Shown in pieces: positions 1 through 7,269 of a stretch of DNA of 64,000 nucleotides. The first letter of the stretch is position 1. Each line of letters opens with the position of its first letter. The notes under the pieces were generated by a model that ran no database searches, was not told the DNA's origin, and saw only the letters and a list, made by a program, of their open reading frames with translations. The position numbers and the translations under genes are program-made. Origin of the DNA: Brevundimonas sp. MF30-B (GTDB taxonomy: Bacteria > Pseudomonadota > Alphaproteobacteria > Caulobacterales > Caulobacteraceae); the NCBI RefSeq assembly GCF_004683885.1, contig NZ_CP038440.1:1646001-1710000 (forward strand), in the 5' to 3' direction.

Positions 1-97
1 TGCCCGGCGCAACGCCGCTCGACAAGCCGTGTCAGACGCCGAGTCGATTAAGCTTCCGCAATGTTCTGACCGCCGAAGTCCCCGCCGCTCGCTCGGG

Positions 98-1030
98 CTA
101 GGCGAACCGCGACATCGTCTCGAACGCGGCGGCGGCCTGGGCGTACTCGCGGCGCAGGCGGGCGATCAGATCTGCGGTCGAGGGGATGTCGTGCACGGCG
201 CCCGCGCCCTGGCCGGCGGACCAGACGGTCTTCCAGGCCTTGGCCTCTTCGCCCATGTCCAGCTTGTGTTCGGGGAGGGATTTGGGATCCACGCCGTTCT
301 GGATCAGCGACGGCGTCATGAAGTTGGCGGGGATGCCCGAGACGGCGGGCGTGTAGGTGATGTCCATGGAGCCTGCCTCGACCACCATCTGTTTGTAGGC
401 CTCGGGCGCGCTGCTTTCTCCGGTGGCGATGAAGCGGGTGCCCATATAGGCGAAGTCGCAGCCCATCATGCGTGTCGCGGCCACGTCGCGCCCGGTGGAC
501 AGGCAGCCGGACAGAATCAGGGTTCCGTCAAAGAACGACCGCACCTCCTCCACAAGGGCGAAGGGGTTGACCACGCCGGCATGGCCGCCCGCCCCGTTGG
601 CCACCATGATCAGCCCGTCGACGCCGGCCTCGGCGGCCTTTCTGGCGTGGCGCACGTTTGCGATGTCATGAAACACCACGCCGCCGTAGCCGTGGACCGC
701 GTCCACCAGGTCCCGTACGGCGCCCAACGAGGTGATGATCAGTGGCACCTGCTCCTCGACCGAAACCTGCAGATCGGCCATCAGGCGCGGATTGGTCGGG
801 TGGACGATGTGATTGACGCCGAACGCCGCCGCATCGGCGTTCCGACGCGCCTTGATGTCGTGCAGCCATTCCCGATAGCCCTCGGTCGTACGCTGGTTCA
901 GCGACGGGAAGGTGCCTATGACGCCGGCGTTGCAGCACTCGACCACCAGGTCCGGGCCGGACACCAGGAACATGGGCGCGGCGATGACCGGCAGCTTGAG
1001 GCCGGCTTGCAGCGAGGCGGGAATGGCCAC
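98..1030 (-). CDS. Nitronate monooxygenase (2-nitropropane dioxygenase family)
   Basis: A 310-residue FMN-dependent TIM-barrel protein of the nitronate monooxygenase family, which oxidises alkyl nitronates to carbonyl compounds and nitrite in the cytoplasm. The sequence shows the N-terminal PVIAAPMFLVSGPDLV segment, the central GLIMVANGAGGHAG motif typical of the family, and the FAYMGTRFIAT segment expected in the phosphate-binding C-terminal half. Length is normal for the short bacterial form. It is a single gene with no operon partner in the window. The physiological substrate cannot be read from sequence; some family members are enoyl-reductase-like or act on propionate-3-nitronate. Confidence 0.88.
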   Translation of the reverse strand: MAIPASLQAGLKLPVIAAPMFLVSGPDLVVECCNAGVIGTFPSLNQRTTEGYREWLHDIKARRNADAAAFGVNHIVHPTNPRLMADLQVSVEEQVPLIITSLGAVRDLVDAVHGYGGVVFHDIANVRHARKAAEAGVDGLIMVANGAGGHAGVVNPFALVEEVRSFFDGTLILSGCLSTGRDVAATRMMGCDFAYMGTRFIATGESSAPEAYKQMVVEAGSMDITYTPAVSGIPANFMTPSLIQNGVDPKSLPEHKLDMGEEAKAWKTVWSAGQGAGAVHDIPSTADLIARLRREYAQAAAAFETMSRFA

Positions 1031-1368
1031 GGGCGTCTCCTGAAGAGCGTTTCGTTTGGCTACGCTTAGCGGGCTGTCGCTGGGTAAGGCAATCGGGCGA
1101 GTTCAGAGGGTGGGCGGAAAAACAGAGTCTGAATGGTGTGAATGGTGTGAAATCCGGCGCCGGGGCGAAGGCGCGTAGCCGGCTGCTCAAGTATGACATG
1201 GCCTCGAAGCATGCGCGGGAAATGAACCGCGCTACGATTCAAGGTCCTGATCTAAAAGACAATTAGACGCTGGAGCGTGACAGGTTGATCACGCTGTCGC
1301 GGGGATGAACGGGAGGCGAGGTGGCTGTAAAATGGCGGCGATGAAAACTCCGTGCTACGGCGCGGATC
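1031..1368. other. 338-bp gene-free region before queF
   Basis: No convincing gene is seen between the divergent nitronate monooxygenase and queF genes. It holds a short tandem duplication (gaatggtgt twice, about 1131-1148) and a small inverted repeat, agcgtga/tcacgct with an 8-nt loop (1274-1295), about 75 bp before queF. The inverted repeat has no T-run, so it is not an obvious terminator. A preQ1-class riboswitch would be attractive here because queF follows, but no matching pattern was recognised by eye. Confidence 0.5.
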
Positions 1369-1830
1369 ATGACCACCGACACCTCCGGCCTCTCACAACT
1401 CGGCCGCCAGATCGAAGCGCCTGTCAGCCCGGAGACGGCTGAGCTGGAGCGCGTGCCCAATCCGCATCCGGGGACGTTGTACGCCGCCCGCTTCACGGCG
1501 CCGGAGTTCACCAGTCTTTGCCCGGTGACCGGCCAGCCCGACTTCGCCCACTTGGTGATCGACTATGTCCCCGGCGACTGGCTGGTCGAATCCAAGAGCC
1601 TGAAGCTGTATCTTACCAGTTTCCGCAATCACGGCGCCTTCCACGAGGACTGCACCGTGGCGATCGGCAAGCGGTTGGCGGACCTTTTGGAGCCGACGTG
1701 GCTGCGGATCGGCGGATACTGGTATCCGCGCGGCGGCATTCCCATCGACGTCTTCTGGCAAACCGGTCCGGCGCCCGCGGGCCTGTGGCTGCCCGACCAG
1801 GGCGTACCGACCTATCGCGGACGGGGTTGA
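1369..1830 (+). CDS. queF: NADPH-dependent 7-cyano-7-deazaguanine reductase QueF (type I)
   Basis: QueF reduces preQ0 to preQ1 in queuosine biosynthesis, using NADPH. The 153-residue length matches the short unimodular (type I) enzymes. Visible motifs are [13 protein letters not shown] with the thioimide-forming Cys51 and Asp58, the QueF motif [16 protein letters not shown] (residues 74-89) that binds NADPH, and FHE at 91-93. The ATG at 1369 gives the usual N-terminus. The DUF817 gene starts 3 nt after its stop, so the two are probably cotranscribed, although a functional link is not established. Confidence 0.95.
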   Translation: MTTDTSGLSQLGRQIEAPVSPETAELERVPNPHPGTLYAARFTAPEFTSLCPVTGQPDFAHLVIDYVPGDWLVESKSLKLYLTSFRNHGAFHEDCTVAIGKRLADLLEPTWLRIGGYWYPRGGIPIDVFWQTGPAPAGLWLPDQGVPTYRGRG

Positions 1831-1833
1831 GGC

Positions 1834-2724
1834 GTGACCGAGCCCCGGCGTCTGCCGCTGGAGGCCTGGGGGCGGCGGTGGCTGGCGGGGGCGCAGGAGT
1901 GGGCCGATCGCGGGCGTTGGCGCGGCTACGCCTTCGAGTTCCTGATGTTCGGGATCAAGCAGGGCTGGGCCTGTCTGTTCGGCGGGCTGATGCTGGCCCT
2001 GCTGCTGGGCACCCATCTGTTCTGGCCACAGGGCGCGCCGCTGGCGCGATACGACTTCCTGACGCTGGGCGCGGTGGCGATCCAGGTCGCCATGCTGACG
2101 CTGAAGCTGGAAAGCTGGGAGGAGGCGCGGGTGATTCTGGTCTTCCACGTCGTCGGAACGGTGATGGAGCTGTTCAAGACCGCGCAGGGGTCCTGGCTGT
2201 ATCCTGAGCCCAGCCTGTTGAGGATCGGCGAGGTGCCGCTGTTCTCGGGCTTCATGTATGCGGCGGTCGGCAGCTACATCGCCCGCATCTGGCGCATCTT
2301 CGACATCCGCTTCACCCACTATCCGCCGCTGTGGACCACTTGGCTGCTGGCGGCGGCGATCTATGTGAACTTCTTCGCCCATCACTGGCTGCCGGACATC
2401 CGCGCCGGGCTGTTTCTGGCGACCGCGCTTCTGTTCGGACGAGGGTGGTTCTTCTTCACGCCCGACCGGCGCCGGCGGTCGATGCCTTTCCTGCTGGGCT
2501 TCTTTCTGGTCGCGCTGTTCATCTGGTTCGCGGAGAACATCGGCACCTATGCGCGGGCCTGGACCTATCCTGATCAGGCCGACGGCTGGTCGCCGGTATC
2601 GATCGCCAAGCTGGGCAGCTGGTTCCTGCTGATGATGATCAGCGTGGTGCTGGTTTCGCTGGTGCACCGTCCCGAGCCGGAGGTTCAGGCCCGCCGGACC
2701 GGGGACGTCGCGCCGTCCGCCTGA
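1834..2724 (+). CDS. DUF817 family integral membrane protein
   Basis: A 296-residue polytopic membrane protein of the DUF817 (YoaT-like) family, function unknown. About seven hydrophobic segments are visible, with conserved polar stretches KLESWEEARVILVFHVVGTVMELFK (split here: KLESWEEAR and HVVGTVMELFK) and FAENIGTYARAWTYP. It begins with GTG three bases after the queF stop. Its 3' end overlaps the end of the convergent YkgJ-type gene by 40 bp. The tight spacing to queF suggests cotranscription; a role in transport of a queuosine precursor would be speculation. Confidence 0.85.
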   Translation: MTEPRRLPLEAWGRRWLAGAQEWADRGRWRGYAFEFLMFGIKQGWACLFGGLMLALLLGTHLFWPQGAPLARYDFLTLGAVAIQVAMLTLKLESWEEARVILVFHVVGTVMELFKTAQGSWLYPEPSLLRIGEVPLFSGFMYAAVGSYIARIWRIFDIRFTHYPPLWTTWLLAAAIYVNFFAHHWLPDIRAGLFLATALLFGRGWFFFTPDRRRRSMPFLLGFFLVALFIWFAENIGTYARAWTYPDQADGWSPVSIAKLGSWFLLMMISVVLVSLVHRPEPEVQARRTGDVAPSA

Positions 2725-3116
2725 AGCCTAACGCCCTGACGTCCCGCGAAGATCAGGACTTCGAGCGCCGGATCGCCGGCCCAGCGCGTCAGGGTTTCCT
2801 GATAGGGGCTGCGTCGCCAGTCGTGCGGGCGAGCGGGGTCGCACTCGACGATCAGGCGGCCCGGCTCCGAATGCATCAGGAAGCCCGCCGTAGTCGGCTT
2901 CCACGCGCCGTCCAGCGCTTCGGTCAGCAGCCAGGTGCAGTTGAAAATGCGGCAGGCGTCGGGGCGGACCTCATAGGCGTCGCAGCCCGAGGCGCGGCGG
3001 AAGTGGCGGCACCAGCGCCCGGCCGGCTTGGCCAGGGCCTCCACGCCCATCAGCTTGCAGCACAGGCCGCAGTCGCCGCAGGTTTTCCGGGGTGGCGGAG
3101 TGGTCAGCACGGACAC
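2685..3116 (-). CDS. YkgJ-type Cys-cluster (putative Zn/Fe-chelating) protein
   Basis: A 143-residue protein of the YkgJ/UPF0153 family. The N-terminal CGDCGLCCKLMG cluster, the WCRHF and CDAYEVRPDACRIFNC segments, and further cysteines match the family's putative metal-binding pattern (eight cysteines within the first 60 residues). The biochemical role of the family is unknown. The gene is convergent with the DUF817 gene and overlaps it at the 3' ends. No signal peptide or membrane segment is seen, so it is expected to be cytoplasmic. Confidence 0.85.
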   Translation of the reverse strand: MSVLTTPPPRKTCGDCGLCCKLMGVEALAKPAGRWCRHFRRASGCDAYEVRPDACRIFNCTWLLTEALDGAWKPTTAGFLMHSEPGRLIVECDPARPHDWRRSPYQETLTRWAGDPALEVLIFAGRQGVRLQADGATSPVRRA

Positions 3117-3171
3117 GCGGCGGCCTTTCTGGAGGCGGAAGGCTTGCGCGAACGAGCGATCCGGTCAAACC

Positions 3172-3186
3172 TGCGAACGGTTCGCA
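3172..3186. promoter_or_regulatory. 15-bp palindrome upstream of aroG (candidate operator)
   Basis: tgcgaac-g-gttcgca is a perfect inverted repeat with a single central base. It lies between the divergent YkgJ-type gene and the DAHP synthase gene, about 100 bp before the aroG start. It looks like a dimeric regulator site, but no cognate regulator is identified and it does not fit the alphaproteobacterial LexA spacing. Confidence 0.3.
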
Positions 3187-3253
3187 CTCGCATGGAGGGG
3201 CGCATGATCGTCCTGACAGACGCCCGAAGCCTGGCTCGCGTTCTTCTGGCCGA

Positions 3254-3282
3254 TTGTTCGCCGGCGCACACGCGCCTATCTT
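3254..3282 (+). promoter_or_regulatory. Candidate promoter of aroG (possibly leaderless)
   Basis: ttgttc (3254-3259), a 17-bp spacer, then tatctt (3277-3282). Transcription would start close to the aroG ATG at 3289, which would give a leaderless or nearly leaderless mRNA, common in Caulobacter relatives. There is no clear Shine-Dalgarno sequence before 3289, which agrees with this. Based only on spacing and similarity. Confidence 0.35.
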
Positions 3283-3288
3283 GCCCAG

Positions 3289-4659
3289 ATGATCGCGCGT
3301 TGGCACCCAGAAAGCTGGAGATCGAAACCCATCCTGCAAATGCCGCAGGACTATCCGGACCCCCGCGCCCTGGCGGCGGTCGAGGATGAGCTGCGGGCGC
3401 TGCCGCCCTTGGTGTTCGCCGGCGAGGCGCGGACCCTGACGGCCAAGCTGGCCCAGGTCGAGGCGGGCGAGGCCTTCCTGCTGCAGGGCGGCGACTGCGC
3501 CGAGAGCTTCAAGGAGTTCTCGACCGACAACATCCGCGACACCTTCCGCCTTATCCTTCAGATGGCGGTCGTCCTGACCTTCGCCGGCCGCAAGCCGGTG
3601 GTGAAGGTGGGCCGCATCGCCGGCCAGTTCGCCAAGCCGCGCTCCTCGGGCGTCGAAAAGATCGGCGACGTCGAACTGCCCAGCTATCGCGGCGACATCA
3701 TCAACGGCATGGCCTTTACGCCCCAGGACCGCATTCCCGATCCGCAGCGTCTGATCCGCGCCTACAACCAGTCGGCCTCGACCCTGAATCTGCTGCGCGC
3801 CTTCGCCGGCGGGGGCTATGCCGACCTGCACAACATCCATCGCTGGACCCTGGGCTTCGCCGCCGACGGGGCAGGGGCGGCCTATCGCGATCTGGCCGAC
3901 AAGATCACCGAGGCCCTGGCCTTCATGGAGGCGGTCGGCGTCACGCCCGAAACCCATCCCGACCTGAGCCGCGTCGAGGTCTTCACCAGCCACGAAGCCC
4001 TGCTGCTGAACCTGGAAAGCGCGCTGACCCGCCTGGACGGGGCCTCGGGCGAATGGTTCGACACCTCGGCCCACATGCTGTGGATCGGCGAGCGCACGCG
4101 TCAGCTGGACGGCGCTCACGTCGAGTTCATGCGCGGCATCAAGAACCCCATCGGCGTCAAATGCGGGCCGACGATGGAGCCCGACGACTTGCTGCCGCTG
4201 ATCGACGCTCTGAACCCGGACAACACGCCCGGCCGTCTCACGCTGATCGGCCGGTTCGGTCACGAGAAGGTGGGCGAGCGCCTGCCCAGGCTGATGCGGG
4301 CGGTGAAGGCGGCGGGCAAGCGCGTGGTCTGGTCGATCGACCCCATGCACGGCAACACGTTGAAGGCCGCCAACGGCTACAAGACCCGCCCGTTCGACCG
4401 CATCATGGGCGAGGTCCGCACCTTCATCGACGTGGCCGAGGCCGAGGCTGTCCACCCCGGCGGCGTGCACCTGGAGATGACCGGCCAGAATGTCACCGAA
4501 TGCCTGGGCGGCGCACAGGCGGTGACCGAGGACGACCTGTCCAGCCGCTATCACACCCACTGCGACCCGCGCCTCAACGCCGATCAGGCTCTGGAGCTGG
4601 CCTTCCTGGTGGCCGAGCGGCTCAAGAGCGGGCGTCTGGCTCGCTCCGCGGCGGCCTGA
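3289..4659 (+). CDS. aroG: Class II 3-deoxy-7-phosphoheptulonate synthase (DAHP synthase)
   Basis: Catalyses the first shikimate step, condensing phosphoenolpyruvate with erythrose 4-phosphate. The 456-residue protein is a plant-type (class II) enzyme: [20 protein letters not shown] at the start, [28 protein letters not shown], the DLHNIHRW segment, [21 protein letters not shown] and the C-terminal [18 protein letters not shown] with the metal/substrate ligands. A prephenate dehydratase follows after 5 nt, then a Phe/Tyr-rich leader peptide and chorismate mutase, so this block feeds phenylalanine and tyrosine synthesis. Confidence 0.97.
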   Translation: MIARWHPESWRSKPILQMPQDYPDPRALAAVEDELRALPPLVFAGEARTLTAKLAQVEAGEAFLLQGGDCAESFKEFSTDNIRDTFRLILQMAVVLTFAGRKPVVKVGRIAGQFAKPRSSGVEKIGDVELPSYRGDIINGMAFTPQDRIPDPQRLIRAYNQSASTLNLLRAFAGGGYADLHNIHRWTLGFAADGAGAAYRDLADKITEALAFMEAVGVTPETHPDLSRVEVFTSHEALLLNLESALTRLDGASGEWFDTSAHMLWIGERTRQLDGAHVEFMRGIKNPIGVKCGPTMEPDDLLPLIDALNPDNTPGRLTLIGRFGHEKVGERLPRLMRAVKAAGKRVVWSIDPMHGNTLKAANGYKTRPFDRIMGEVRTFIDVAEAEAVHPGGVHLEMTGQNVTECLGGAQAVTEDDLSSRYHTHCDPRLNADQALELAFLVAERLKSGRLARSAAA

Positions 4660-4664
4660 CCGCC

Positions 4665-5228
4665 GTGGGCGACGCCGCGACACCGGGCCGCGTCGCCTAT
4701 CAGGGCGCGGCAGGGTCGTTCAGCCATGAAGCCTGCCTGGCCCTGAGGCCTTGGGACGAAGCTGTCGGCTTCGACAGCTTCGCCGACGCCATCGAGGCCT
4801 TGCATTCGGGCGATTGCGGTTGCGCCTTGATCCCGGTGGAGAACACCACTGTCGGAGTGGTCGAGCCTGCCGCCAGCCTGGTGCGTGAGGCGGCGCTGGA
4901 CGTCGTTGGCGAGGTCTGGCGGCCCATCCGGCTGGCGCTGATGGCGGCGCCCGGCGCGCGGCTGTCGGATATTCGCACGGCCGAGAGCCACCCGGCGGCG
5001 CTGGGGCAATGCATGCGCGGATTGGCGGTGCTCAGGATCGCTGCGGTCGAGGCGTTCGACACGGCCGGCGCGGCCCGCGCGGTCGCGGAGGCGGGCGATC
5101 CGACCCGCGCCGCGGTGGCGCCGGCAGGTGCGGCGGACGTGTACGGCTTGGTGGTTCTGCGCAACGACCTTCAGGATTCAGCGGATAATCGCACGCGTTT
5201 TGTGCTGCTGCGCGCCGCGAGCGCTTGA
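4665..5228 (+). CDS. Prephenate dehydratase catalytic domain, no ACT domain
   Basis: Converts prephenate to phenylpyruvate, the committed phenylalanine step. The 187-residue frame holds a full PDT domain: VAYQGAAGSFSHEAC, FDSFADAIEALHSGDC, ALIPVENTTVG, ESHPAALGQC, and the essential TRF triplet (residues 177-179). It stops eight residues after this triplet. Usual bacterial enzymes of about 280 residues continue into an ACT domain that binds phenylalanine; here it is absent. The start is a GTG 5 nt after the aroG stop. A second, full-length pheA may exist elsewhere in the genome. Loss of allosteric control could be balanced by the downstream leader-type regulation, which is inference. Confidence 0.85.
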   Translation: MGDAATPGRVAYQGAAGSFSHEACLALRPWDEAVGFDSFADAIEALHSGDCGCALIPVENTTVGVVEPAASLVREAALDVVGEVWRPIRLALMAAPGARLSDIRTAESHPAALGQCMRGLAVLRIAAVEAFDTAGAARAVAEAGDPTRAAVAPAGAADVYGLVVLRNDLQDSADNRTRFVLLRAASA

Positions 5229-5253
5229 CGGCGCACGATCTTTCCAGTCATCA
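5225..5253 (+). promoter_or_regulatory. Candidate promoter before the Phe/Tyr leader peptide
   Basis: ttgacg at 5225-5230 overlaps the stop codon of the dehydratase gene and is followed 17 bp later by tcatca. The -35 match is good and the -10 poor. It would start a transcript about 35 nt before the leader peptide ATG at 5297. Read-through from aroG is an alternative. Confidence 0.3.
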
Positions 5254-5296
5254 CAGGGCTCGGATCGCCCCTGATCCCACGAACCGGACCGGACCC

Positions 5297-5398
5297 ATGT
5301 CCTCGCTGCGCGCCCTGATGACCCCAGAAACCACCTCGCGCGCGGTGGCCGGCTTCTATTTCGGCCTCGGCTATACCGGCTTTCGATACGCCGGCTGA
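5297..5398 (+). CDS. Phe/Tyr-rich leader peptide (33 aa)
   Basis: A 33-codon frame starting ATG at 5297 and ending TGA at 5396-5398. Its last 14 residues are FYFGLGYTGFRYAG: three Phe and three Tyr within twelve codons (5354-5389), placed directly before the stop. This is the layout of ribosome-mediated attenuation leaders such as pheL and trpL. It lies 120 bp before a chorismate mutase gene and just after DAHP synthase and prephenate dehydratase genes, all in the same aromatic pathway. The codons for Phe (TTC, TTC, TTT) and Tyr (TAT, TAT, TAC) are mixed. Strong GC-rich hairpins start inside its stop region. Recognised by eye; no translation evidence. Confidence 0.72.
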   Translation: MSSLRALMTPETTSRAVAGFYFGLGYTGFRYAG

Positions 5399-5482
5399 GG
5401 CGTCGGGCTCACCCCAGCTCTGACCGCCTCGCCGGCGACCGTCCCTGACCGGGACGGCGACGTGCGCCCGCGTCTGGCGGGC
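5390..5482 (+). promoter_or_regulatory. Attenuator-like hairpins after the Phe/Tyr leader
   Basis: Three stems can be drawn. Stem A pairs gccggc-t-gaggcg (5390-5402) with cgcctcgccggc (5425-5436): 12 pairs with one bulged T that belongs to the leader stop codon, so a ribosome on the stop codon would block it. Stem B is ccgtccc/gggacgg (5439-5457); it can extend into the 3' arm of A, so the two partly exclude each other. Stem C is gcccgc/gcgggc (5466-5482) followed by attcctc, terminator-like but without a real U-run. The mechanism could be transcriptional, Rho-linked or translational, because the region ends 36 nt before the next start. Confidence 0.55.
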
Positions 5483-5518
5483 ATTCCTCATCGAAATTCC
5501 CATGCCGAAAGCCTCCCC

Positions 5519-6268
5519 ATGCCCAAGTCGTCGCTCCAGCAAGTCTGGCCCGAAATCAGTCCCAAGCAGATGGCTCTGGCCGCCCTGCGTCACGAGATCG
5601 ACGAGCTCGACGACCAACTGTTGAGTCTGTTCGAGCGCCGGCTGGCCATCGCCGCCCGCGTCGGCCGCGCCAAGGATGCTCCGGCCGGCCCCCACACCAA
5701 GCTGCGGCCAGATCGCGAACAAGCCGTGCTCGGCCGCATGCTGAGCCGCTGCAGACCCGAGAACGCTGAGGCGGTCGAACACCTGTGGCGCGAAGTCGTG
5801 GGCTGGGGCCTGGCCCGACAGGGCCGGCTTCAGGTCCAGGTCTGGTCGCCGGTCGAGCCCGCCCGAGCCTTCGACGGCGCGCGGCTGCGTTTCGGCGCGG
5901 CGGCCGACATCCGCATGGTGCGCGATCCGCAGGCGGCCCTGGCCCATGCGGCGGAGGGGCAGGGGATTGCCGTGATGGCCATCAACACCGACGACGCCTG
6001 GTGGATCGGCCTGCGTCGGGACTGGTCCAGCCTCAGCGTCTTCGACGGCTATGGCGGGGAGACGCCGACCTCGCTTGCGGTGGGCCGGATCGACCCGCAG
6101 GCCCTGCCCAAGGGCCGCCGCGTGGTGGTGACGGCGGGGGGCGACGCCGGCGACGGCTCGGGCGCACGCCGTTGGGGCCTGAACACCCACCACGGCTGGA
6201 CCCTGGCCTTGACCGACGCGCCGCTTTCGCCGGGCGAGGCTGAGGGCTGCGTGGGCGCCATCGGCTAG
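5519..6268 (+). CDS. AroQ-type chorismate mutase with an extra C-terminal domain
   Basis: Residues about 16-102 form an AroQ chorismate mutase domain (chorismate to prephenate). By alignment to the E. coli P-protein mutase domain the active-site residues are present: Arg24, Arg41, Lys52, Arg66-Glu67 and Gln101. The remaining 145 residues are not a complete dehydratase or ACT domain. The stretch IRMVRDPQAALAHAAEGQG recalls the first lobe of prephenate dehydratase, so a degenerate regulatory PDT-like domain is possible but unproven. ATG 5519 is preferred over GTG 5462 because the latter lies inside the leader hairpins. Preceded by the Phe/Tyr leader peptide, which probably controls it. Confidence 0.82.
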   Translation: MPKSSLQQVWPEISPKQMALAALRHEIDELDDQLLSLFERRLAIAARVGRAKDAPAGPHTKLRPDREQAVLGRMLSRCRPENAEAVEHLWREVVGWGLARQGRLQVQVWSPVEPARAFDGARLRFGAAADIRMVRDPQAALAHAAEGQGIAVMAINTDDAWWIGLRRDWSSLSVFDGYGGETPTSLAVGRIDPQALPKGRRVVVTAGGDAGDGSGARRWGLNTHHGWTLALTDAPLSPGEAEGCVGAIG

Positions 6269-7269
6269 AGGCGGGCGATCAGAAAAGCCGAGAAGGCGTC
6301 CTCGTCCTCGAACCGGGCCACAACGGGCCAGGCCACGGCCTTGCGTCGCCAGTCTGCCGGCAGGCGCACCCAGTCCTTTTCGGTCGTGATCAGGCCGGCG
6401 CCGAACACCGCCGCGCGGTCTTCCAGGAAAGCCAGGTCAGACGGCTTCCATGCGGCGTGATCGGGATAAGGGGCGAAGTCCTTGAGGTCGCACCCGGCGG
6501 CGATCAGCGACCGCTCGACCTTCCACGGCTTGGCGACACCGGCGAAGCCGACCTGAGGACCGGGCGGCGGCGGGCCCAGCGGCTCCAGCCGGGCGATGAA
6601 GACCGGCAGGCCGTCGAACAGCGCGACGAGTTCGGGATCTGCCGCCTCCAGGTCGGCGGGCAGTAGAATGACTACGCCGTCCGCGCGCGCCAGCCCGGCC
6701 GTCAGCGGCTCGCGCATGGGTCCGGACGGGAAGACCGAGCCGTCGCCGAAGGGCCATTCGTCTTTGCGCGTCTCGCCGTCGACCACGATCAGGGACAGGG
6801 TCTTGGTCAGGGCCGGATTCTGGTGCGCGTCGTCCAGCACCAGGGCCTGGGCCCCGGCGGCCGCCGCCGCGCGAGCGCCGGCCACGCGGTCGCGCGCGAT
6901 CCAGGCGGGCGCGTCGCCGGCCAGCATCAGGGGTTCGTCGCCGACATCCTCGGCGGAATGGCGGGACGGGTCGACCCGCTCCGGGCCCTGCAGCTTTCCG
7001 CCATAACCGCGCGACAGGGCCTGGGCGTCCACCCCCGCCTGACGAAGCAGGCGCAGCACTTCGCGCGCCACCGGCGTCTTGCCGGAGCCGCCGACCGTCA
7101 GATTGCCGACGGAGATTACCGCCGCGCCGGGATCGATCGGCGTGGCCCGGTTGATCCGACGCGCGGTCGCGGCCGCCCAGATCCAAGACAGAGGCTTGAG
7201 CGCCATGCGCGTCACGGGCGCGTGACGACCCTCGCGGCTGTACCACCAGCGCGGTGTCGACAGCCTCAT
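6265..7269 (-). CDS. lpxK: Tetraacyldisaccharide 4'-kinase
   Basis: LpxK phosphorylates the 4' position of the lipid A disaccharide at the inner membrane. The 334-residue protein starts with RLSTPRWWYSREGR and a short membrane-binding segment, followed by the Walker A-like motif VGNLTVGGSGKTP (residues 54-66), SRGYGG, DEPLMLA, and the LDDAHQNP segment. Start at 7269 is chosen because its ATG overlaps the waaA stop (ATGA). It is the last gene of the minus-strand lipid A operon running from 11082, and ends 4 bp into the end of the convergent chorismate mutase gene. Confidence 0.95.
   Translation of the reverse strand: MRLSTPRWWYSREGRHAPVTRMALKPLSWIWAAATARRINRATPIDPGAAVISVGNLTVGGSGKTPVAREVLRLLRQAGVDAQALSRGYGGKLQGPERVDPSRHSAEDVGDEPLMLAGDAPAWIARDRVAGARAAAAAGAQALVLDDAHQNPALTKTLSLIVVDGETRKDEWPFGDGSVFPSGPMREPLTAGLARADGVVILLPADLEAADPELVALFDGLPVFIARLEPLGPPPPGPQVGFAGVAKPWKVERSLIAAGCDLKDFAPYPDHAAWKPSDLAFLEDRAAVFGAGLITTEKDWVRLPADWRRKAVAWPVVARFEDEDAFSAFLIARL

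Noticed and set aside
1..97. Partial gene at the left edge
   Set aside because: No frame in these 97 bases shows recognisable coding similarity; it appears to be spacer downstream of the nitronate monooxygenase gene.
1131..1148. Tandem gaatggtgt duplication
   Set aside because: Only two short copies; no sign of a larger array or function.
1031..1368. Possible preQ1 riboswitch before queF
   Set aside because: No preQ1 aptamer pattern was recognisable; the only structure seen is a 7-bp inverted repeat without other conserved bases.
3172..3186. LexA box reading of the aroG palindrome
   Set aside because: The alphaproteobacterial LexA site is a direct repeat GTTC-N7-GTTC, which does not fit here.
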